Shown here piece by piece: positions 9,014-16,781 of a stretch of DNA of 64,000 bases; within the stretch, counting starts at the first letter, position 1; every line of letters starts with the position of its first letter. This stretch comes from Verminephrobacter eiseniae EF01-2 (GTDB taxonomy: Bacteria; Pseudomonadota; Gammaproteobacteria; Burkholderiales; Burkholderiaceae_C): contig NC_008786.1 in the NCBI RefSeq assembly GCF_000015565.1, forward strand, positions 1,798,001 through 1,862,000, given 5' to 3'. Below the pieces are notes generated by a model. It had not been told where the DNA came from. It did not search any database and saw nothing but the letters and a program-made list of their open reading frames with translations. Both the position numbers and the translations under genes were made by a program.

Positions 9014-10099
9014 ATGGCCGCAGACACCATCATCACTACCGCCACCGCCACCGCCACGAGCGCCCGCGACCCCGTTCGCCTGACCCGCTACAGCCATGGC
9101 GCCGGCTGTGGTTGCAAGCTCAGCCCCCAGGTGCTGGAGGTGATTCTCGCGGGCAGCAGCGGGGCGCACGGCCTGTTCCCCGGGCTGTGGGTGGGCAATG
9201 CCTCGCGCGATGATGCGGCGGTCCATGCGCTCGACGACGAGCGCGCCGTGGTGTCGACGACCGACTTCTTCATGCCCATCGTCGACGACCCCTACGACTT
9301 CGGCCGCATCGCCGCCACCAACGCCATCAGCGACATCTATGCAATGGGCGCCGACCCGCTGATGGCGATCGCCATCCTGGGCTGGCCCGTGAACATGCTG
9401 CCCGCCGAGGTGGCGCGCACGGTGGTGGACGGCGGGCGGGCGGCTTGCGCTGCGGCGGGGATTGCACTGGCCGGCGGGCATTCCATCGACGCGCCGGAGC
9501 CGTTCTTTGGCCTGGCCGTGACGGGAGTCGTCGAAAAACGCCACCTCAAACGCAACGACACGGCCACGGCCGGCTGCCGTTTGTACCTGACCAAGCCGCT
9601 CGGGATCGGCATCCTGACCACGGCCGAGAAACAATCCCGGCTGCGCCCGCAGGACGCTGGCCTGGCACGCGACCTGATGTGCACACTGAACCGACCGGGC
9701 AGCCGCTTTGGCAGACTGGCCGGCGTGCAGGCCATGACCGATGTCACGGGCTTCGGTCTGCTCGGCCACCTGCTCGAAATGGCCGAAGGCAGTGGCCTGA
9801 CCGCCGTGCTCGACGCCGCCGCCGTGCCCCGCCTGGCGGGGATCGGGCATTACCTGGACCAGGGCTGCGTGCCCGGCGGAACGCAGCGCAACTTCGACAG
9901 CTATGGCGCCAAGGTCAGCCCCCTGAGCGCGGCACAAAAGCATTTGCTGTGCGACCCCCAGACCAGCGGTGGCCTGCTGGTTGCCGTGGCCCCTGACGGC
10001 GAGCGGGAGTTTCTGGCCGTGGCCGCGCAGCAGGGGCTGGCCCTCGATCCCATCGGCCACTTGACGGCGCGGCAAGCCCTTGCCGTGGTGCTGCGCTGA
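9014..10099 (+). CDS. selD: Selenide, water dikinase (selenophosphate synthase)
   Basis: The product is 361 residues. The glycine-rich N-terminal loop reads [11 protein letters not shown], with C32 and K35 matching catalytic Cys17 and Lys20 of E. coli SelD; Cys is used rather than selenocysteine. Downstream are the metal-binding [29 protein letters not shown] and [11 protein letters not shown] motifs. SelD makes selenophosphate from selenide and ATP. The stop TGA overlaps the next ATG (TGATG), coupling it to the tRNA 2-selenouridine synthase gene. That pairing implies that selenophosphate is used here for tRNA modification; no selA/selB lies in this window. The N-terminus holds a threonine/alanine-rich stretch of low complexity. 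Confidence 0.96.
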   Translation: MAADTIITTATATATSARDPVRLTRYSHGAGCGCKLSPQVLEVILAGSSGAHGLFPGLWVGNASRDDAAVHALDDERAVVSTTDFFMPIVDDPYDFGRIAATNAISDIYAMGADPLMAIAILGWPVNMLPAEVARTVVDGGRAACAAAGIALAGGHSIDAPEPFFGLAVTGVVEKRHLKRNDTATAGCRLYLTKPLGIGILTTAEKQSRLRPQDAGLARDLMCTLNRPGSRFGRLAGVQAMTDVTGFGLLGHLLEMAEGSGLTAVLDAAAVPRLAGIGHYLDQGCVPGGTQRNFDSYGAKVSPLSAAQKHLLCDPQTSGGLLVAVAPDGEREFLAVAAQQGLALDPIGHLTARQALAVVLR

Positions 10100-11196
10100 T
10101 GCGGCAGGACGATGCCCAGTTGCGGCATATCTTCCTGCACGATGTGCCGCTGCTGGATGTGCGCGCGCCGGTCGAGTTTGCGCAGGGCGCCTTCCCCGGG
10201 GCGGTGAACCATCCTTTGATGGACGACGCCGAGCGGCACCAGGTCGGCCTGTGCTACCGGCAGCAGGGCCAGCCGGCAGCGATTGCGTTGGGGCAGCAAC
10301 TCGTGTCCGGCCACACCAGGCGCGAGCGCATCGCGGCCTGGGCGGCGTTTGCCCAGGCCCACCCGGATGGCCTGCTGTATTGCCTGCGCGGCGGACTGCG
10401 CTCGCAAATCGCCCTGCAATGGCTGCACAGCGAGGCCGGCATCGCCTATCCCCGCGTGCCCGGTGGCTACAAGGCGCTGCGCATGTTCCTGATCGACACC
10501 ACGCAGGCGGCGGCGCAGGAATGCGATTTCGTGCTGCTCAGCGGCTTGACGGGCACCGGCAAGACCGCGCTGATTGCGCAGTTGGCGCAGGGCCTGGACC
10601 TGGAGGGTCATGCCAATCACCGCGGCTCCAGCTTCGGCCAGCGCCTGGACGGCCAGCCCAGCCAGGTCGATTTCGAGCATCGCCTGGCCATCGACATCCT
10701 GAAAAAGCAGGCCCGGGGGCACCGGGCTTTCGTGCTCGAAGACGAGGGCCGGCATGTGGGCCGGTGCTCGGTGCCGCTGGCGCTGCGCCAGCGCCTGGAG
10801 CGCGCTCCGATCGTGTGCCTGCAAGACAGCTTCGGCGCCCGGGTCGAGCGCATCGTGGGTGACTACGTGATCGGGCAATGCGCCGACTTTGTCGCGGCCC
10901 ATGGTCCGGCCTTGGGCTTTGAACGGTTCTCCACCCGGCTGCTGGACAGTCTGGGCAAACTGGCCCGGCGGCTCGGCGGCGCGCGCTACCAGCAACTGCA
11001 CGCGGACATGCAGGCCGCGCTGGCGCGGCAGCAGGCCAGCGGCGACATCGATCTGCACCGCCACTGGATCGCGGCGCTGGTGCGCGACTATTACGACCCC
11101 ATGTACGCCTTCCAGCGCCAAAGCCGGCCCGGGCGCATCGTGTTCGAGGGGGATCTGCCTGCGGTGCTGGCTTATTTGCGTGCCGGCTGCGGCTGA
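10099..11196 (+). CDS. mnmH: tRNA 2-selenouridine synthase
   Basis: The product is 365 residues, the family's usual size. The N-terminal rhodanese domain has LLDVRAPVEFAQGAFPGA and the active-site loop YCLRGGLRSQ with C95. The C-terminal P-loop domain has SGLTGTGKTAL (K155). The enzyme replaces the sulfur of 2-thiouridine at the wobble position of Lys, Glu and Gln tRNAs with selenium through a geranylated intermediate, using selenophosphate from SelD. The ATG overlaps the selD stop, so the two form an operon. The last 25 bp overlap the 3' end of trpS on the opposite strand. Confidence 0.95.
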   Translation: MRQDDAQLRHIFLHDVPLLDVRAPVEFAQGAFPGAVNHPLMDDAERHQVGLCYRQQGQPAAIALGQQLVSGHTRRERIAAWAAFAQAHPDGLLYCLRGGLRSQIALQWLHSEAGIAYPRVPGGYKALRMFLIDTTQAAAQECDFVLLSGLTGTGKTALIAQLAQGLDLEGHANHRGSSFGQRLDGQPSQVDFEHRLAIDILKKQARGHRAFVLEDEGRHVGRCSVPLALRQRLERAPIVCLQDSFGARVERIVGDYVIGQCADFVAAHGPALGFERFSTRLLDSLGKLARRLGGARYQQLHADMQAALARQQASGDIDLHRHWIAALVRDYYDPMYAFQRQSRPGRIVFEGDLPAVLAYLRAGCG

Positions 11197-12530
11197 CCCG
11201 GGGCCAACGCCTGCAACGCCGCCATGACCTCGGCCGCGTCCACGCCATCCACCGGCACCAACCGGGACGCCAGCGCTGGCAGCGCGCCGGCACCGGTGTG
11301 CAGTTCGGCAATGGCCTGACCGGCCTGCCTGGGCGCAGCGAAGCCCTGGCTTTGCAATAGCAGACGACCATCGGCGGCGACGAGCTTGAAGTAGAACTTG
11401 CCATCGGCCTCGCGGTACTGCTTGAATGCGGGCTGTCCCGTTTTGGCCGTTTTTGCCGCTTTGGTCGATTTCACCGCTTTCACCGCCTCGACCACCTCGG
11501 CCCCCGCCGTGGCCTGCGCAGCCGGCACCAGACTGCGCAGACCGACGGCGCCGCGCAGCTCGCGCATGAACGGCCTGGCCAGTGCGCGGGCGCGCTCGGC
11601 GCCGGCCAGCAGGGTCTGTTCGATGCGGGCCGGGTCATCGAGCAGCGCCTGGTACTGCGCGCGCATCGGGGCAATGGTTTGGTCGACGCAGTCGAGCAGC
11701 AACTGCTTGACCTCGCCCCAGGCGATGCCGTCGGCATAGTGCTGGCGCAGCGCTGCGGTTTCCGTGGGCGTGGCAAAGGCCTGGTAGATCTGAAACAGCG
11801 CTGAGCCCTCGACCTGCTTGGGCGCGCCGGGCGCGCGCGAGTCGGTCAGGATGCCGGCGATCAGCCGGCCGAGCTGCTCGCGCGTGCTGAACAGCGGTAT
11901 CGTGTTGTCATAGCTCTTGCTCATCTTGCGGCCGTCGAGCCCGGGCAGGATGGCCACATGCTCGTCGATGGCCGCCTCGGGCAGCACGAAATGCGCGCCG
12001 TACAGGTGGTTGAAACTGCTCGCCATGGCGCGCGCCATCTCTATATGCTGGCTCTGGTCGCGGCCCACGGGCACCTGGTGCGCGTTGAACAGCAAGATGT
12101 CGGCCCCCATCAGCAGCGGGTACATGAACAGGCCGGCCGTCACGCCAGCGTCGGCCTCGCGGCCTGCGGCGCTGTTCTTGTCGTTGGCGGCCTTGTAGGC
12201 ATGCGCCCGGTTGAGCAGGCCCTTGCCGGTCACGCAGGTCAGCAGCCAGGTCAGTTCGGGGATTTCGGGGATGTCGGACTGGCGGTAGAACGTGACCTGC
12301 TCGGGGTCGAGCCCGGCAGCCAGCCAACTGGCCGCGATCTCCAGCGTCGAGCGCTGCACGCGCTGCGGGTCTTCGCACTTGATCAGCGCGTGGTAGTCGG
12401 CCAGAAAGTAAAAGCTCTGCACGCCCGGCTGCCGGCTGGCCGCCACCGAGGGACGGATGGAGCCGACAAAGTTGCCCAGGTGGGGTGTGCCGGTGGTGGT
12501 GATGCCGGTGAGAAAGCGCGTGGTGCTCAT
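11172..12530 (-). CDS. trpS: Tryptophanyl-tRNA synthetase with C-terminal DUF1508-like extension
   Basis: The product is 452 residues from ATG 12530 (an ATG three codons earlier is possible). The class I core starts MSTTRFLTGITTTGTPHLGN, where PHLGN is the HIGH-equivalent, and carries KMSKS within DGRKMSKSYDNT. Typical bacterial TrpRS stops at ~330-350 residues. Here ~100 more follow: a lysine/alanine-rich linker (KAVKSTKAAKTAKT), then FKQYREADGKFYFKLVAADG and LLLQSQGF, which match the UPF0339/DUF1508 repeat pattern. Such fusions occur in Burkholderiales (from memory). The 3' end overlaps mnmH convergently by 25 bp, and an M50-type protease gene lies just upstream. Confidence 0.93.
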   Translation of the reverse strand: MSTTRFLTGITTTGTPHLGNFVGSIRPSVAASRQPGVQSFYFLADYHALIKCEDPQRVQRSTLEIAASWLAAGLDPEQVTFYRQSDIPEIPELTWLLTCVTGKGLLNRAHAYKAANDKNSAAGREADAGVTAGLFMYPLLMGADILLFNAHQVPVGRDQSQHIEMARAMASSFNHLYGAHFVLPEAAIDEHVAILPGLDGRKMSKSYDNTIPLFSTREQLGRLIAGILTDSRAPGAPKQVEGSALFQIYQAFATPTETAALRQHYADGIAWGEVKQLLLDCVDQTIAPMRAQYQALLDDPARIEQTLLAGAERARALARPFMRELRGAVGLRSLVPAAQATAGAEVVEAVKAVKSTKAAKTAKTGQPAFKQYREADGKFYFKLVAADGRLLLQSQGFAAPRQAGQAIAELHTGAGALPALASRLVPVDGVDAAEVMAALQALAPGQPQPARK

Positions 12531-12556
12531 GGAGTGCATGTCGGCAAACAGAAAAA

Positions 12557-13240
12557 TCAGCCCGCCAGCGCTGCCAGCGCCTCCAGCGGTGTCAGCAGCA
12601 GGCGGACGGCGGCGTAGCTCAGCACCATCAGCGGGCGCAGCCACAGCGGGCCCACCACCCCGGCAAGGGTCAGGCCCATCACGATCAGCAGGCCCCAAGG
12701 CTCCAGGCGCGCGAGCATCCGGGCTTGCTTGACCGGCAGCAGGCCGATCAGGATGCGCCCGCCAGGCAGCGGCGGCAGCGGAAACAGGTTGAAGGCCCAC
12801 AGCGCCAGATTGATCCCCACACCGGCGCCCGCCATCGACAGAAAGAAGAACTCGTCGACGCCAAAACCCTTGAGCACGATCAGCAGCAGCGCCCAACCAA
12901 CGGCCTGAACGAGGTTGGCCGCAGGCCCGGCCAGGGACACCCAGATCATCTGCGTTTTCGGATTGCGCAGCCGGCTGAAATCGACCGGCATCGGCCGGGC
13001 GTAGCCGAGCAGGAACGCGCCCGCAGTGACGAAGTACAGCAACAGCGGCATCAGGATGGTGCCCACCGGGTCGATGTGCTTGAAGGGGTTCAAGCTGATG
13101 CGCTGCTGCAGCGCCGCCGAGTCGTCGCCGAAGTAGCGCGCAGCGTAGCCATGGGCGGCCGCATGCAGCGTGATGGCGAGCAGCGCCGGCAGGGCGTTGA
13201 TCAGAACGGTCTGGATCAGATGGTTGGGGTTGGTGTCCAC
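12557..13240 (-). CDS. Site-2 protease (M50) family membrane protein, catalytic Glu replaced
   Basis: The product is 227 residues with about five or six hydrophobic segments and the M50/Rhomboid-like layout of the FieldC-type S2P homologues common in proteobacteria. The zinc motif expected as HExxH reads HAAAHGYAARYFGD: the two His remain but the general-base Glu is Ala (codon GCG where GAG is expected). The second conserved element, NLFPLPPLPGGRIL, is intact and supplies the third-ligand Asp-region equivalent (PPLPGG, with no Asp directly after). Together these suggest an inactive or altered protease. The gene is 26 bp upstream of trpS in the same orientation, a common arrangement in this order. 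Confidence 0.85.
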   Translation of the reverse strand: MDTNPNHLIQTVLINALPALLAITLHAAAHGYAARYFGDDSAALQQRISLNPFKHIDPVGTILMPLLLYFVTAGAFLLGYARPMPVDFSRLRNPKTQMIWVSLAGPAANLVQAVGWALLLIVLKGFGVDEFFFLSMAGAGVGINLALWAFNLFPLPPLPGGRILIGLLPVKQARMLARLEPWGLLIVMGLTLAGVVGPLWLRPLMVLSYAAVRLLLTPLEALAALAG

Positions 13241-13284
13241 CCCCGGATTGTCTCAGAGCGCCGGCCCGGCCTGCCGCCCGCGCG

Positions 13285-13920
13285 TTACAGCCCCAGTGCC
13301 GGCAAACTGCCACGGCCTGCGCGCACCACTTCGGGGGCGCCGCCGACGCCCATCGGCGTCAGGTCCAGCACCGTGGTCGGCTCGCGCGGGCAGGCGCCGG
13401 CGTCGACGATGGCAGCGAGCTGCCCGGCATAGTGCCGGCGGATTTCCTGCGGGTCGTTCAACGGTTCGCTGGCCCCGGCCGGAATCAGCGTGGTGGCCAG
13501 CAGCGGCGCGCCATGCAATTGCAGCAGCAGTTGCAGGCCCTTGTGGTCGGGCACGCGCAGGCCCAGGGTCTTGCGCGCCGGATGGCTGACGCGGCGCGGC
13601 ACCTCCCGCGTGGCTTCCAGGATGAAGGTGTAGGGCCCGGGTGTGCCCAGCCGGAGCAGCCGGTATTGCCGGTTGTCGACGCGCGCGCAACTGGCCAGTT
13701 CGGACAGGTCGCGGCACAGCAGCGTCAGGTGGTGCTTGTCATCGACCTGGCGGATGCGGCGCAGGCGCTCGGCCGCGTCCTTGTCGTCCAGATGGCAGGC
13801 CAGCGCATAGCTGGAATCGGTGGGCACGGCCACGATGCCGCCCTGGCGCAGCAACGCGGCAGCCTGCCGGAGCAAGCGCGGCTGCGGGTTGTCGGGGTGG
13901 ATCTCGAAATACTGGGCCAT
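13285..13920 (-). CDS. Sua5/YciO/YrdC-family protein (threonylcarbamoyl-AMP synthase-like)
   Basis: The product is 211 residues from ATG 13920 (MAQYFEIHPDNPQPR). The family core is clear: GGIVAVPTDSSYALACHL, RIRQVDDKHHLTLLCRDLSE, PGPYTFIL, RKTLGLRVPDH and PLLATTLIPAG. The K-R-x-R/SxN residues of true TsaC/Sua5 are partly changed (DDKHHLTLL instead of KxRP), placing it nearer the YciO branch, whose physiological role is unclear. The YrdC fold binds ATP and bicarbonate/threonine in the canonical enzymes. It follows the PHP-phosphatase gene by 29 bp in the same orientation, the same neighbourhood as yciO and trpH (yciV) in enterobacteria, which supports the YciO reading. Confidence 0.88.
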   Translation of the reverse strand: MAQYFEIHPDNPQPRLLRQAAALLRQGGIVAVPTDSSYALACHLDDKDAAERLRRIRQVDDKHHLTLLCRDLSELASCARVDNRQYRLLRLGTPGPYTFILEATREVPRRVSHPARKTLGLRVPDHKGLQLLLQLHGAPLLATTLIPAGASEPLNDPQEIRRHYAGQLAAIVDAGACPREPTTVLDLTPMGVGGAPEVVRAGRGSLPALGL

Positions 13921-13949
13921 CGCAGAACACCGGCGCGCCGGAGCCGGTT

Positions 13950-14861
13950 TCAGGCCCGATCGGGGGCCCAATGCGGGACCAAATGCCGGGCCGGATGGCG
14001 GATGCGGTCGGCCAGCAGCGTCCACACCGGCGTCAAGGCATCGGGCAGCGGCGGCAGGCTGCCCAGATCGGTGTGCGATTCAGCGGGGCTGTGGAAGTCG
14101 CTGCCGCGCGAAGCGGCCAGGCCGAACTCTTGCGCCAGCGCGGCATAGCTCAGGTATTCGGCGGCGCTGTGGCTGCCGGTGACGACCTCCACGGCCTGGC
14201 CGCCATGGGCCTTGAATTCGGAAAACAGCGCAAATTCCTCGTTGGCACTGAACTTGTAGCGCGCCGGGTGAGCGATCACGGCCACGCCCTCCGCCTCGGT
14301 GATCCAGCGCACCGCGTCGCCCAGCCGGGCCCAGCGGTGCGGCACATAGCCGGGCCGGCCCTCGGTGAGGTATTTGCGAAACACCTCGCCGGTATCCTGG
14401 CAGCGGCCGCTTTCGACCAGAAAGCGCGCGAAATGCATGCGCGAGATCAGCGCCGGGTTGCCGACGAACTGCAATGCGCCTTCGTAAGCGCCCCCAATGC
14501 CCGCCCGGGCCAGTTGCGCGCCCATCTCCTTGGCGCGTTCGCCGCGCCCGTCGCGGGTGGCCGCCAGGCCCTGCGCCAACTGGGCATTGTCGGGGTCGAA
14601 GCCCAGGCCCACGATATGCACGGTGGTGTCGGCGAACGTGACCGAGATCTCGACCCCGGTCAGGTAGGCCATGCCCTGCGCCTGGGCGGCAGCGCCAGCG
14701 CGGCGCAGGCCGCCGGTTTCGTCATGATCGGTCAAGGCCCACAACTGAACCCCGTTGGCACGGGCCCGGGCGGCCAGGTCTTCAGGGCTCAGGGTTCCGT
14801 CGGAGACCACGGAATGGCAATGCAGGTCGGCGTTCAGGGGGATGGTGGCAGGGATGGGCAC
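13950..14861 (-). CDS. PHP-domain phosphatase (TrpH/YciV-like, 3',5'-nucleoside bisphosphate phosphatase)
   Basis: The product is 303 residues. PHP metal ligands are evident: DLHCHSVVSDGTLSP near the N-terminus, LTDHDETGG at ~45-53, a GVEIS strand, VIAHPARYK and the final GSDFHSP (His/Asp ligands). Family members (RNase AM/TrpH) dephosphorylate 3',5'-bisphosphonucleosides such as pAp and degrade short 5' ends of RNA. The coupling to a YciO-type gene matches the conserved gene order. Upstream in the same direction are a 58-bp gap and a universal-stress gene. Confidence 0.9.
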   Translation of the reverse strand: MPIPATIPLNADLHCHSVVSDGTLSPEDLAARARANGVQLWALTDHDETGGLRRAGAAAQAQGMAYLTGVEISVTFADTTVHIVGLGFDPDNAQLAQGLAATRDGRGERAKEMGAQLARAGIGGAYEGALQFVGNPALISRMHFARFLVESGRCQDTGEVFRKYLTEGRPGYVPHRWARLGDAVRWITEAEGVAVIAHPARYKFSANEEFALFSEFKAHGGQAVEVVTGSHSAAEYLSYAALAQEFGLAASRGSDFHSPAESHTDLGSLPPLPDALTPVWTLLADRIRHPARHLVPHWAPDRA

Positions 14862-14919
14862 CGGGCCATTCTAGGGCCGGAACCGATGACCCGTCCTGCG
14901 GCCCGGATTTTGCCCGGGG

Positions 14920-15342
14920 TCAGCGCACCAGCAGCACCGGCAGTTTGCTGTGGGCCAGCACCTGGGCGGTCACCGAGCCCGTCACCAGCGTGGTCAGGGC
15001 GCCATGGCCATGCGAGCCCATCACGAGCAGGTCGAACCCGCCGCTGTCGGCCAGCTTGGCGATGCTCTCGCCCACCGGGCCCACCTTGGCGATGCGTTTG
15101 GTTTGCAGCGCATGGCGCGCGAGAAACTTGCACACCGGCGCCAGAATCTTGTCGGCTTCTTCGCTGTGGTAGCTGTCCACGGCTTCCTTGCCCAGTGCGG
15201 CGCGGGCGCGCGCCGGCAGCGGGGCCTGCACGGTCAGCACGGTGTACGTATGCTGGCTGCCCAGCAGTTCTTCATGGGTGGCCAGGTAGGCCAGCATTTT
15301 CTTGGTGTAGGGGCTGCCATCGACAGCAAGCAGGATGTTCAT
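14920..15342 (-). CDS. Universal stress protein UspA family
   Basis: The product is 140 residues from ATG 15342 (MNILLAVDGSPYTKKML). The single Usp domain has the ATP-binding signature near the C-terminus: LLVMGSHGHGALTTLVTGSVTAQVLAHS, matching G-x2-G-x9-G-S/T. It is therefore an ATP-binding type Usp, usually induced by growth arrest, redox or nutrient stress. The reading frame stays open another ~65 codons upstream, but that stretch is low-complexity with a 9-bp tandem repeat and no family similarity, so I do not extend the gene. Confidence 0.93.
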   Translation of the reverse strand: MNILLAVDGSPYTKKMLAYLATHEELLGSQHTYTVLTVQAPLPARARAALGKEAVDSYHSEEADKILAPVCKFLARHALQTKRIAKVGPVGESIAKLADSGGFDLLVMGSHGHGALTTLVTGSVTAQVLAHSKLPVLLVR

Positions 15343-15824
15343 GGTGCTCTTTCCGCAAAGAAGGGGGACAAAAGCGCGCAGTCTACGACGGCGCGCCGGG
15401 CGGCTGCCGCGCAAACGTCGGGCGTGCCCAAGCGCGTGCAGGCTTGCAAGCGCCCGTCCGGCGCCGCTTGCCGAGGGCCGCGCCGGCGCCGCCAGCGCAT
15501 CCACAGGCACCGTCGGCACCGTCGGCATCGTCGGCATCGCCCAATGCCTGACGCCGGCGTCGCGCCGCTCAGCGCCGGCCGGGTGCGCGAAAGCGGGCGT
15601 GCGGCACGGGTCGGGCTGCGCCCGGCCATCACCTCGTCGAACACGCGCAGCAGGGCGGATCCAGGCAGCGGGAGTTCAAAGAGGCCATGGCTTTATCCAT
15701 CATTAGCCCCATGAATGACGCGGGTTCAAAATATAAATTTGAATCGAACTAGGGTAAACCCTAGTATCCTTCTCCTTCCACTGCCCGGCAATTTCGCCGC
15801 CAGCGTCAGGAAGGGGAAACCGAA
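15343..15824. other. 482-bp intergenic region between divergent usp and membrane-protein genes
   Basis: No credible gene is seen. The usp-proximal part is GC-rich and includes a 9-bp tandem repeat (CACCGTCGG/CATCGTCGG, about 3.5 copies, ~15504-15540). The last ~100 bp turn AT-rich (AAATATAAATTTG) and hold the ACTAGGG palindrome listed separately. On the minus strand, ~15600-15690 has a short open stretch that could be a remnant of a truncated gene, but I could not identify it. Confidence 0.5.
15748..15765. promoter_or_regulatory. Palindrome ACTAGGG-TAAA-CCCTAGT upstream of the 147-aa membrane protein
   Basis: Perfect 7-bp arms surround a 4-bp centre, just downstream of an AT-rich stretch and 59 bp before the start at 15825. 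The dyad, its place and its sharp contrast to the GC-rich surroundings suggest an operator or a promoter-linked protein-binding site. The factor is unknown. Confidence 0.5.
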
Positions 15825-16268
15825 ATGACCAGCTTTGTCAACGTTCAATACCCGAGCGAGCACCTCGGCGTGGTGCGCGCCGAAAACGCGCTGGCGGCTT
15901 TGAAGCAGGCCGCAGCCGGCTTTGACGGCGCCCGTGGCATGGCCGCCTTGCTGCTGGCCGCCATGGTGTCGGCGCTGCTGGTGTTCGCTCAGCAGGTGAT
16001 CGACTCCTGGGCCGAACACCATCAGTGGGCGGCATGGCTGGCGCTGTGGCTGCTGGCCTTTGCCGCGCTGGCATTGCTGGCCGCCCCTACCCGCCGCGCC
16101 GGGCTGGCGTTGCGCGGTGCGGCCCGCTCCTGGGCCGAGCGCCGTCGCCGCGCCGCCGAAGACGAACGCACCTGGCAAGCCGCGCTGCGGGACCCGCGCA
16201 TCATGGCCGAGATCGAGCGCGCGCTGGACCGTTGCGGCGCGGAGCACACGCACAGCCGGCACGGCTGA
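15825..16268 (+). CDS. Small inner-membrane protein of unknown function
   Basis: The product is 147 residues. A ~38-residue polar N-terminus (MTSFVNVQYPSEHLGV...) precedes two hydrophobic segments, ~43-62 (AALLLAAMVSALLVFAQQV) and ~70-88 (WLALWLLAFAALALLAA), then an Arg/Ala-rich cytosolic helix (RSWAERRRRAAEDERTWQAALRDPR). This layout resembles small conserved membrane proteins of Comamonadaceae with no known role. A GGAAGGGGAAACCGAA stretch just before the ATG gives a good ribosome site. The AT-rich region with the ACTAGGG palindrome is its probable promoter. It converges with the EF-hand gene with a 4-bp gap. Confidence 0.75.
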   Translation: MTSFVNVQYPSEHLGVVRAENALAALKQAAAGFDGARGMAALLLAAMVSALLVFAQQVIDSWAEHHQWAAWLALWLLAFAALALLAAPTRRAGLALRGAARSWAERRRRAAEDERTWQAALRDPRIMAEIERALDRCGAEHTHSRHG

Positions 16269-16272
16269 AAAT

Positions 16273-16671
16273 TCAGGGCGGGGCCTTCGGCAACGCTGCG
16301 GGCCCGGCGGCGGCCCGCTCGCGCTCCTGCCGGGCGCGGTACTTGGCGGCAAATGCCCGGACTTCTGCATACGACACATAGCCGTCGTGGTCCGTATCCG
16401 CCTCGTCAAAAGCGGCCGCCAGGCGTGGAAAGAGCCTGACCTCCGCGCGGCTGAGCTTGCCGTCGCCATTGAAATCCAGCATTTTGAATTCGCGCATGGC
16501 CTTGATCTCGCCCCGGGTCGGCGCAGCCGGTGACCCGGGGCTGGCGCCCGGGGCTTGGGTCGCCTGGGGGGGTGGGGCCGTCTGGGTGGTCTGGGCCGGA
16601 GCGGCGCTGCAAAACCAGGGAGCCGACAACACCAGCCCCGCCAGCCACACAGATGAAAAGGTCTTGCGCAC
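16273..16671 (-). CDS. Exported EF-hand calcium-binding protein
   Basis: The product is 132 residues, starting at GTG 16671 because AAGGAG lies 6 bp upstream; no in-frame ATG fits. Signal peptide: MRKTFSSVWLAGLVLSAPWF, cleaved near SAAPA. A Pro/Ala/Thr/Gln-rich linker follows. Two EF-hand loops are readable: DFNGDGKLSRAEV and DTDHDGYVSYAEV, each with Asp/Asn at 1, 3 and 5, Gly at 6 and Glu at 12. The tail is Arg/Ala-rich. It should be a periplasmic or secreted Ca2+-binding protein; its partner is unknown. The upstream gap to the 5'-nucleotidase stop is ~110 bp. Confidence 0.82.
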   Translation of the reverse strand: MRKTFSSVWLAGLVLSAPWFCSAAPAQTTQTAPPPQATQAPGASPGSPAAPTRGEIKAMREFKMLDFNGDGKLSRAEVRLFPRLAAAFDEADTDHDGYVSYAEVRAFAAKYRARQERERAAAGPAALPKAPP

Positions 16672-16781
16672 GACATGCTCCTTCGGTACCGGGCGGTGAT
16701 GGTTGCACATCGCAGCGCATGGCGCCAGATGGCCGCCGGGGCTTGGGCCGCCGGCTGTTTCATCACTGCCCGGCCCGGTTT

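Noticed and set aside
8255..10075. A 606-codon open frame on the minus strand opposite gspE and selD
   Set aside because: It is antisense to two genes with clear families, its product is His/Gln/Ala/Arg-rich without any domain, and long antisense frames are expected in high-GC DNA.
15343..15537. Upstream extension of the Usp gene by ~65 codons
   Set aside because: The extension is encoded by a low-complexity, partly 9-bp-repeat sequence; the internal ATG at 15342 gives the normal Usp start.
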